Assembly (NCBI RefSeq): GCF_008831285.2
Contig: NC_045150.1
Location: 9,188,001 to 9,252,000 of the forward strand
Direction of reading: 5' to 3'
Length of the DNA: 64,000 nucleotides
DNA from: Nymphaea colorata
Taxonomy: Eukaryota; Streptophyta; Magnoliopsida; Nymphaeales; Nymphaeaceae
The notes under the pieces are model-generated. The model did not search any database. It was not told where the DNA came from and saw only the letters and a program-made list of their open reading frames with translations. Position numbers and translations under genes: made by a program. Below, piece by piece: positions 30,601 through 42,600 of the stretch; position 1 is the first letter of the stretch; every line of letters starts with the position of its first letter.

Positions 30601-33600
30601 GAGGGCGTGCATCTGGAAGCTTTGCTTCCATCAAAAAGTTCTTTGTCTTCTCTGGGTCATAAAAATTAGATTCTCTTGTGACACGCTCAACCTCCTTAAT
30701 CTGACCCGTTTTAGCAGCTGCTTCTATGTACTTGAAATGTATGGCAGGATCCTCACTACATGATACAAATAAGAAATTTCAAATGAACATATCGACATCC
30801 AAAATAAAATGATACCAAATGCCGAACTATATACGCAAGCTTCCCATAAGAAGGAAATAAAAAAGCACACGGAAACCAAGATACCTGGAGCTCAAATATG
30901 AACCCAGGAAAAAGTAAAGGCCTTCATAGGATTTGAACTGCTCAAAGAGTTTAATGCACGCATCAACCCCTAGCTGCTCTGAGTATTCCTTTGCTGTCTG
31001 CAAAAACACTGAGAATATTAAGCACCAAGTGGTAGATATTGTTCACCTCAACATCCTGACTGTATTCACCTGGACAATTATCTGAAGATTGCCTCTAAGA
31101 TTGACGAGTAGAAGGTCTTTCATGCATTCTAAAGCCCACTCTTTTGAGAGAGTACCAAAAAACTCCACCAATGCCTGCAAAGATAAAAGAACATTATCAA
31201 ATATAACAATGCTCCACTTTCTCCATAATGAAGAAAGCACAAAGTTACAAACCTGAGGCTCAATAGCATGTGTATTCACTATCACACGTTTAATGTCAGA
31301 CAGATCAGTATAGTGCTGCAAAGGGAAAAAGGTAAAATTAGAGAAATACTATGTATAGTCAAGAGTATTTGTGCAAAACATTCACAGCACAGTACAACAA
31401 CCAACACTTGTCCCTACCCTCCTCTATCATACTTTCTGATGCCATTAAATGAGTTTAGAGTCTTTAGACCAAAGAATATTTGCAAGAAATCCATATTATT
31501 TCTTAACCAGATTGTTGATTGAGCCCCTAACGGTGCATTTTTGCAATCTTATGCACCCAACAAAATACTTTTAAATAGAGGCGATAATTTTACCTGAACA
31601 GCTCGCAAATACAGGCCAGCTTTTTCACATAGTTGTGCAATCCGAGGACGGTCATAGTGGGTGAACATACCATTTGCCAATATCGCATCAGCAACATTTG
31701 GAAAAGTGACCAGATTGATCTCCAAAACCTACAAACAAGCAAATCTAAGTATCCAAAGCAACAAAGTGAAGGCAAAAATACCAGCATAACCAAAAACACT
31801 ACCTTTGTTTGAAGAAAGGCATGTTCTGGCAAGTTTGGCTTCAGAACATCCAGCAAAAATGCAGTTGCTTCTCGTATCATATTTCTCTGTAACAAAAGAT
31901 AACCATTAAAAAGCAGTTAAGGACCGAGGAGAAAGTACCATCTGAATAAGCAAACCCACAGTAGGTAACATCATGCTCACATATAGCAGAAAAAAGGTAG
32001 ATGAAGGCGAGAATGATAAAGAACACACTATGGTCAGTGATGACTGCTGACGAACATGTTAGAGGAGGAGAATTAACCGTCATGGTCCATGTTTTCAGAA
32101 ACATCTTCAGAAGGAAGAGAAGAGGCACACAAAAGTCATAGCCTGAAAGTGAAGAGCATGACCTAATTCTATCCACTTATATTCAGGTTTACAAATATTT
32201 CATGGGATCATAATGCCTCCTAATACATAAGTAGGACCATAATAGGACCCATACAACGGAGAGAGAGAGGGAGAGAGAGATTACCTGCAGGAAGAGATCT
32301 GTGATAACATTGTAATCAACTGGGCAACCCCCTTCCATCTGAGACATCATGAGTGCAAAATTGACAGCACCCTGCAGCGCAAGAATACCATGAATTTGCA
32401 TAGGTAGTAATAAACTTGATAAAATATTACAGTGATAGTATGATAAATAGGTGGTTCCAACATCAATTCCATATAAGCATACAAAATTATCTGTTTACAA
32501 TCACTCAAACTCAAAGTGGACCTTAACAAAATAATATTTCACGCAGGAAAAAGAAACAGAAGGATACCTGAGAGTCTGTTCTCAAAATAGTTTGCAAAAG
32601 GAAGAGATAGTCTGGGGTATAACCAACCTGGACCAAGAAATATGCAGAGAAAGCAGTCAGACCATTTTAAAAGAGAAGAGAGAAACATCCTGCAGAGGCT
32701 ACTAGAAAAGGACACCAAATCAACAAGAAGGACAAGATAAATCTGAACCAAGTAATGAAGGACAATAAAAGGAAAATGTGAGATACTACTTACTTGTTTT
32801 GAGTAAACAAGAATCTTGTCAAATTCTCTTCGCTCAGCAAAAGCTGCAACAACTTTCGGGGTGGCCCTTGCTTTTATGTATATTTTTAATGCAAGGTCAT
32901 TGTCCACAGTCTAATTAGGGAGAAACACAAAAGAAAATATCATCAAAATATCATGCATGCAACAGAAGGTTACATCCTAAGCAAGATTAATACTAACAAA
33001 CAGATTTAAACTTAATGAACCTTTTCTTATCAGTCACCAGAAAAAAAAAGACAAGCATGCTTTAATTCTTCAAAATATATACAAGTCATAGGAAGGAATA
33101 TAATAAAGTGCAAGTTCACGTTTAAAAGGAATATAGCTGCAAGGCCAATGACAAAAAAAAACAGTATGCAGTAGTTTGTCTTGCAATCAAAGAAGAAAAA
33201 TGGTTACAGTTCTATAACATGCACCTCGTACCTAGTCATAACATCCAATTTGAATGTCAAGAGTATAGAAGAAATTCAATCAACAAAATAAGACCATTCA
33301 AATTCCAAAATCAAAGAGAATAAAATGGTTCTACCTTGACAAGATCCCCAAGCTCTTCACTGCATTCAAGCTTGTCTTCAGCCAGCCAATTTTCTAGAAG
33401 ATTTTTCTTATTCTGATTTACAACCAAACGTGATAACTCCAATGACTCGAATGCATTAAGCTTTCCTTTGGTTAATAATGTCCCAAAGTACTGCAACAGA
33501 GGTGGTGTTTGCCCAGCTTGCACAGGAACACTCTGGATTGAAAACGAAAAACATAATGCAGTTTAAGTTGAGGAATAAAAGATACAGCACAAGAATATTT

Positions 33601-36600
33601 TGAGGCAAAGTTGTGGACCAGGAGAGAGAGAGAGATTTCGTTTTAATAAGAAGTTATGAACAAAAAAGGGTGCACACTGAAAAACAAACAATATCCAACA
33701 ATCAAAGAGCTGTTCCGAGCTTCAGTATAACCAGAATGAAGTCTTGTACAACAATCTTCATCAAACTTTAACATAAACAGATCAGAAAGAAGAAACTCAT
33801 AAAGTTCCTGAAAGATATGAGAGATTAGCACAACACCTGGAACTTGGCTACAGTATCAGGTGTGCGGAGAATTCCTTGTGGAGATTCAGCAGCAAGCTCA
33901 GCAGCCTCCTTATATTTCGTTTGGGAAAATAGCTCCTGAAATCGTTGAACAACCTGCACCAGAAACACAATACCATAAATTTCAAGTAAAAGACACATCC
34001 TATCAAGGAAAAGATCACCATAAGCTATGAAATTTATTACACCATTTTTTTTAATTGCTTCAAGATATTCATCTGGATCAAGATCCAAATAAAATACAGC
34101 TTGGACAAACTTATATGATTATTTTTGGATTATGAAGTGCATAGTCCCATATCTGACCCATGTTGGATTATTCATATGGAGGCTCATTTCCTCTACTTAA
34201 GGTGCTTCCTCAATTAGTCATCATAATAGTAGCAGAAGAGAAGAATGCATAATATAGCATACCAAAGCATGATTAAAAGACACGATGAAGCATCAGACCC
34301 CGGGAACAAAGATCAGATTGCCCCATGTTTAACCTCCGTGTGCAAACCAGCCACAAGAGCCTCACATCAGGTTCGGGAAATGTACTCTCATGACTCATCA
34401 GTACCCTGCCATCTCTGCCAGACCAGTGTGGTCCAACTTGCTAGGCACACACACAGATAGGTGGTGATGTGAAGTTAATTTGATCCTTTGTTATTCTTGA
34501 CTGTGTTGGACTAGGCATATTATCGTTAGAATTATGTACAAGCTACACCATCAACAACTATTTCTAAGTCCGAAAGCAACTGATAATGCTCAGCTTAATG
34601 TGAAATAAACAGCCAAAAGAAAAACTGTTATCATGCATAGAGATGCAAGGACTCACCAAATTTTCTGCCCCTGGCAGGTTCCCCCTTTTAGCAAGGCTTA
34701 CAGCTAGCTCCAGATTGTTCAACTGCAAGTATTCAGATAAGTAACTGTTGCAATGCTGATCTTATTTATGGAAGAAGACAATTATAAAACTCACCTGGCC
34801 ACTGATAAAAGGAATGATTGTTGCCTCATTAACAGTTGCAAGTAATACTTGTCCTCTACGGTTCACAGCATAAAATCCTCCAACTGACGATGCTTCTGAA
34901 GTCAAAAAAATTGGGTCTGGACTAATTCGATTTCTGTAAACTGCAGCAGCAGTCTCGAGATCATACACAAAAAGAAGTCCAAGCTTTGTGACCACATAGA
35001 TCAAACCATATTTATGTGATATCTGCAGCACAGCAGTCAGAGTTAACACCAACTGTATCTGAGATCACAAAACAAGAAAAGTAGAATAATTGTTTCACCT
35101 GCATTGAGACTGGGAAATCATCAGCAAAATCAGGGGGAAAGAAAAGGTCTGCCTGCTTCTTTGTGAAGCTAGGTTTTCCTGATCAAAAGATACAAATAAG
35201 CTAGAGAAAACAAACGAAAAGACTTTCATAATGATGATGATGGTGTGTTCATAGTAGCACTAAATTACTAATAAATAACAATAAGAGAGGAAAAGAAAAT
35301 GCTACAACTTAGTTTCTAGTGTACACATGTAATCTATCAGAGAACAGAAGCAGACCTGGCTGAGCACCTAGTTCAATAACATGCATCTTTGAAGTAATTT
35401 GGCCCGCATTCATTGTCTTTGCAGCAAAGCAAATAAGAATGGAAGGATTATCATTCCCAGCAACCTGTGAAACAAGTGGATGACCTCAAGATATGGGCAA
35501 GTCAAGAACCTTTACACAGAAGGGAACAAACAAGTGCAAATTCAGCTACACAGGAACTCACCTTAAATGATGCAAAGGCTGCAGCATGTGCTTCTAGAGC
35601 TTGACTACGCTGTTGATCTACAGAAAAGAGTTGCATGTTCCCCTTAACAAGTTGAGGCCTCTGTAAAACATGGGGAAGTTGCCAAAAGAATTACTTAAAA
35701 CTTATTACCCATAACTGAAAATGCCACACACTGTACATCATCATTACAGAGATTAACAGCAACGCAATCACATGTTCTTTTCCTTTTTCCTTTTTGCTCT
35801 AATGACCATGTGATACATGTTCTTTTCCTTTTTCCTTTTTGCTCTAATGACCATGTGATCTTACTATTCTGCTATTGGCTTGCCAGTCATTTGGTATCCC
35901 TTTCATATATGTGCTGGTCCTTACTGGTCCCTTTCACCCTCACACTAGCGACATTCACAGTGGAGACTGGACTTAATTCTAAAAGAGTGTCTGTAGGAAC
36001 CCTTATCAAATCATTATGCCTATATTAGAGCACAGCTTGTATCTTAGGTAAATGAAGTGTATTTATCCCTTAGATCTCCAGTTATACACATTTTCAATCA
36101 TAAGGAAAGTGGTCATCATCTAAGGATGCAAATGTTCCAAATCCAGGCAACAAAATACAGTAGCAGTCAGATCAGGATCTGATTCTGTATCACCAAAAAT
36201 GATAAGACCCTCAAACCAGATCCAATCCATTTGCAACTCTAACCACTGTCTATGAATACTTGCAGAATATAGCCCATGGACTCACCAAATGGGCTGCCGC
36301 CAGGGGCGAGGGGAGGGGGGCCGCCTAGGCCATGGCCCCACCCTAGTTAATTGAAAAAAAAAATTACATTAAAAAAATTGAAAATTTTTAGTTGCGTAAT
36401 GTATTTTTTAGATCCAGGTTTAGTTTGGCCCTACCCACATAAGTTCGTTACACCATTTGGCCCTCCCCTGAAAAAAATCTTCGCCCTGGCTGCCGCACCC
36501 AGTAAGTCAGGTATGGAATGGGTGCAGCTGTAAATTTTCTTGTATTATCCATATATGTATGTAATATAAGCTTAAGCTTATTAGACACACTGGTACATGA

Positions 36601-39600
36601 GTATACATATATATTCACCAAATTATTTTGACAAAAGCCGCATGCATGCACCTTCATTCATTTGACAAAGTTGCAGAGCTAACTAACTGCAACAGTCGAG
36701 AGAATAGAAACCAAGTTGGAGTCGTTCATCAGAAGTAGGACGTTATAACGAACAAGGAAAACTTAATAATTGCTATGTTGTGAGTGTGTCACTAGGATAT
36801 ACCTGATTCTGCCATATTTATCACAATTGACTGCACCCTTATGGACAAGAACAAGAAGAAAAAAAACAACCAATCCAAATCTAGTTGAACCTTTTCAAAT
36901 TAATTATTGAAAGGGTATCACTTTGTGAAATCTCAGGTAATCCAGCATAGCTCTGTCTAAACATCTCTATTGCTTGTTCAAAAATTGGATTGAGCTGTCT
37001 GCTACAATTCTTAGCCTTGCAACTTGTCAATGGAGAACCAGAGAAACCTAACTCAACTCAGACTATTGACTAGCAGACAACCAAGTTTGAGATCATCCAC
37101 AGCCCCAGTTGTCAATTGCCAACCATTCAATTGTGTAACAAACACCAATGACAATGAGCATATTAAAAGGGAAGAACGGTGTGACAAGGTTCAGCACATT
37201 CAACAAACCAAGAATACAAGATTGGTATATCAAAAAGAAAAGGACAAAGGGGGAGGATTAGCAACTACTGCACATTGGATTAGGCTTAGCAAAAAGCTTC
37301 AGCCACTAGCTACGCCTCATAAATGTGAGAATTAAAAATTTATCAGGCATCTGATATCTTTGCAAATTGGCTTCAAATATAAAACAGCAAAAAAGGACAA
37401 CCAGGAAACAAGAAGTTCCACTTCCAACGACATAGGCATACCTCTGGTGCACCAGGCGCAATTCCAATTAGGACAAGCCACTTTTCAGAGGGATCACACC
37501 GGTAGTTGATTATTTGATTGTTAGATAAATTTGCAGTCCTTTCGAACATCTTTACAGGCTCAGACTCACCTACGAAAATTAAAGCAAGACAAATACAAAA
37601 TGAGGGTCTAGAAAAAAACTACTTGAAAAGTCTATTTCATATAGATACATATGTCAATATGGTTCATTACATGAGCTAAGTGCCTAACATGGAAATTTTA
37701 TAGAAAAATGTTAGATAAATATGTACATCTATTGGGAAAAAAAATAGCAACTTCATGAAGTCTAAGATATGTTTTAGGCTGTCAATCGCATCTAAAAGTC
37801 TAAGGCATGTCAAAACAAATAGTCAACGAACCAAAACTGATCGACATGTATATGATGGGTATTTTCTAAGTTGTCAAAATCTGAAATCAGATATAGGTCA
37901 ATGGAAGCCCTAAACAACTTGCATGAACTAGTCAGTCCAAGACAGTTCAAGATGGTCAACTAAAATAAAACCAATACAGAAATACAAAAACACAAGATTT
38001 AAAAAAGAGAGAGAGACAGAGAGAGAGTCTACATTTTTAACAAAAGGAAACATAAATTAAAGAGAGTGTATATGACCCTGAAACCTATTAGTCATTCGAA
38101 ACAAGTCCAAGAACAATGGCCCTGCCAACTACATGCTCATGAACTATATCTGCTGCTAATCCACTAGGTCAACTAGACAAGCAGTTGGCTTACTTAGTCT
38201 CGTAGGTAAACAAGACAGGCATGACTAGATACTCGATAGTTGTAAAACTTGCCGAGTCAAGAGTTGACTCAGATCTACTCTGCTCCTTACCGGGTCAACC
38301 TAGTAGAGGAACTCATTTTTATCAAAACTCAGCCATGACTCGGCTTGACTCCGCCGAAACTTAGTTTGCTCAGCAGAAACTTGATTTGACTCAGTGCAAT
38401 CCGATAATAAGCTCTGTATTTCACTAACTGCTTAATTGCTTTATTTTTTACATAAATCTTCTAACTTATTGGAACATAAGAATTTATAATTATTGTTCAT
38501 TTATTAAATTTGCATGTTGCAAATGAAAAGTTAAAGTTGATTAAGCATAACTTCAGGTTTATTTATTTATTTATTTATTTCAATTTTTAGAGCATTGAAC
38601 TCTTTGCTTTTGACCCTTTAGTTTTACTTTTACATAGTATATAGCATATACATACATGTAGAGTTTGTAAAGTGTTAACTATTTGATAGTTGAATATATC
38701 AATTCTGATGTTCTCTTTTTTTTTTTTGACTTATTTTTCATTGATAAATTGATTCATGTTACTCAATTTTGAAGTATGCAAGTACAATAGCAGTAGCAGT
38801 TCAATTGTCTGATTTCTTGCTACCACATGAGTAAATATAACTTAATTATTACTTTACTTGATGTTATATTGATTTATTTCTGAGTTATACATGTAACCAA
38901 GTCATTGTACAAAACCTTTTTACGTTTAAATGACAAGTTATATAATTTTTTTTTTCAAAAACAATAGTTAATAAAGCCTGGTCTCACTCACCAAGTTAAC
39001 CCACTGAGTCATAAGTCAAGAATGGATGAGTCAAGTTCCGAGTCACCGGGTTTTGAACACAGTGTGATTCATCAAGCAGTTAATATAGGTCATCTTCAAT
39101 AAGCATAGCAGATCTTTTCAGAAAAAAATACAAATTTGGACCAGTTTTGAGTTTTTTATTTTACATTTTACTAAGATCCATACCAGATTTAGATATTGAG
39201 ACCAAATCCATAACACAACCCACACTTTTCCATGTAGAAACATAATTTCATTATTTTTTTTGGATAAAGTATTTTTCTGATTTAGAGTCCACATTGCAAA
39301 GCTGGACTTTGAGCTGATACAGACTGGATCTCAGTGTCTTAGGTTCAACCAGGCCTGTATCTCATTTGTCTGCATCTGTATCCAAAACCCTATTATTTAT
39401 ACAGAAGTGCCTAGAAAGTAGAAACAGTAAAGTATGACATGAGTATGGCAAAAGTACACTAGCCACAGCATAAACAGCCAATTGTAATTTTGGACTCAAA
39501 CATTCTAGCAGTTGTCTATCATGGAAGAACATGAATTACAAAAGCTACAGTAGTCTAACTATCATGAAAGAGCATAAACCTTCTATCGACCAGTGATAAA

Positions 39601-42600
39601 CTGATGTTTGAGTAACTAATCCCAACACCTTGGGAGTGATCCACTTCCAGAAGACAACCTACAGAAATCATGAAATTTATAAGTGATAAAAATTGAGAAA
39701 TACTCATGGTTACAACCAGCAATCTATAGAATCATGGTTACAGGTAGGTTTGCATTGCAAATTGTCTAGATCTGGTTTGAGAATTTGTCCCAGACCCAAT
39801 TTTAAGTTTCCAACCCGATTTGAATGTGTTCCATTGTCCCAGGTCCAATTCATTAGCAACCTTAGTTATTGACAACAATGTTACATCTCATCAGAATTTG
39901 GAAGTGGACAAAACCAATACCTGTTCGGGCATCTGATGTGATTTTATTTTAGCCTTCAACTCAATATTGAATATCTGAAGGTGATCCTGTGTACTTCCAG
40001 GTATTTGAGCTTCAAAATAAGTAAGATTTAATCAGGCCAATCAGTAGTTTTGCAATGAAAACCAGAATAATCACATAACTGAATCTATGCCAGCATCTCA
40101 TGAGCAAGCACAGAGATTTTTCACTTTTTGGAGCACATTATTGCTTCAGACAATAAGCATGTAACAAAAGTATGAATTGCAGTTCATTTACTTAACTTGT
40201 GTGATTACCAAATGGGTGAGCCAGACAGCACAGCCCTCAAAGCAAAATGACCATAAAGAGAAGAAGATCACCGTCCTCAAAGCAAAATGACCATAAAGAG
40301 AAAAAGATCACCAGTTTAGACCCAGCAAAATGATATAAACCATTCTAGAATCTAATCTACCACTCAGATACCATGAACTTCTTGAAACCCATTATGTTAG
40401 GTAGACTCAGTTGAATTACAGAAAGGCAAGCCTTCTTCTATATTGATCATTGATACTGCATAAAAGTCCTACAAAGGGCCCTTGATGTAAATATAAGGCT
40501 AACCGCTGCAGAAAGTTGTGAATTAAAATGGCATAAGAAAAATAAAAAAACATTTCCAAGGAACAGAAGACCAAGCAAAAGATGTTCTCTATCAAGCATC
40601 ATTGTAGTTAAAAATGCTGAGCAAAATTTTCATACAATAATCAGCAACAAGAGATTTTATGCCATACAAGAGTCCATTATAGAAACTGGAGAAGACTTAG
40701 AATCGTCAAAAACTGACTGGCAAGCTGAACCCGTACTTGAGTGACTAAGTCAATACTGGTTGACATCTATATAGTCATCCAAGCTAACAAGTAAATTCAA
40801 TAATAGTCAGAAAGCAGTCAATCACCCAGTTGTACCCATCAATCTAAAAAAAAAAAAAGAGAGAGAGCAGGCAGCAACTTTTATGGAATTCAGACTCTGA
40901 CTCAAGCATGGATATCAAAAATTCCCTCCAATAAACACAATAAGAGCAGAAAGAATAATTCCTATAAAGTTGTATAACAGATGTTGCTGATTTCTGTTTA
41001 CATTTTATTTGCCAATAACAGTAGAACATACTGAAGTCAAGAGCACGATCATCCATTACTTCAAACAAGTAAACATCTCAACGAATCTTGAAAGGACTGA
41101 TATTTGTAGTTTTGTACATAGGCACTAGAATCATTCTTGCAAGGAAAGAGTTTCACTAAATGTAGATTCGCAAGAAACGAAAACGCCACATGTTCAATAA
41201 GTCGCTTCAGCCTTCACCATTTTCCCACACTGACTTCATCCAATATGCTCAAGCAAACAATAACAGCCTTATATCAAGGTATACACACTATCACCTCAAA
41301 GAAAAAGGAAAAGGTCCTTGATTTTATATCCTTAAGGCTAGTTAAGGATATAAAATTGACTATCACATCAACAGTTACTTGATTGTTTCAACAATTTTTT
41401 TCAATGTCAAGTTGGTGAATTTTTAAATCACACTTCTGCACATGAAATTGCAGAATCCCTGAGATGAACATCATTCTTTGAAACCCTAGGAAAGAGACAA
41501 AACCTACCTACAATTCTAGGAATTGATACTAAATAATCTAGCCACAACCATAACCCATTGCAAAACCATTATTTTGCTAAGAGCAATCAACAACTTTTGA
41601 CCTGTTCATGGTACATGTTTAATCAGGCAGACAGTTCACCTTCTCTTGCATGGCACCAATAATGATGATATATTTCTAAATTGTGATGCAACATTCTCTG
41701 ACTAAAGTAAACCACTTTCTGCCTTCAATGCTCATGTAATCTGTCATCATAACCAGCATAATCATCCCTTTGGTCATCCACAAAATGCCAACAGACTGCA
41801 TAGTTCAGTCAGGACACTGCAATTGGCTTGCAAACACATCAACAGAAGATATCCAGTTTCACCTCCCTTAGTAGTTAAAGGTGGAACTGCGAATGTGCCT
41901 AGTCGCACTAGGTTCTGGACACCATCAGGATCAACTATGCGACCATCTAGTGGGCCCAACTAAGTGGGACACTTACTCAGGTGCCTACTCCCCATAACAA
42001 GCACCACACTAGGTCAACTAGCCTACTAGGCAAAGCTTATTTTAGTTTAGGGTAAAATTGTAAATGAAAGAAAAAATATCTTGCCGTCCTTTTTGCTATC
42101 GTTCTCCCTCGTTTTTTCTGTGACATGGGAATGTAGGATTGCCCCACGTACCCGCTCCAGTACGCTGGTACGCAGAACAGGGTACAGTGAGAGTGTTGGG
42201 TACGGGTTGGATAGGGTTTGGGTCAAATTGATCCAAACTATAAAACAAAAAAAAACCATCGTTTTTATGTTACGAAAGGTCGAGCTCTTCAGCTCAACCC
42301 CGACCGGCAGTGTTCCACATTAGAGCGATGACGTCTGGTGACCGATGGTCATGTCTGTGGTGCACGGCAAAATCTGGCGGCAGCCAAGTGTTTTTTTTTT
42401 TTCTCTCTCTTCACTATTACAACTTAGGGTTCCATTTTCTTGATTTGGGGTTTTTCGTTTTTTTTTATTTGACGATGTTTTGTGTAAAGATTAAATGTAA
42501 ATCTATAGATTTGGATACGTTTTCATGTTTTGTTTGATTTTATGTGCTTATCAGTTACTGCCACTTTTGTTTGGTTGCATTTTATTTCTATCGGCTATTT

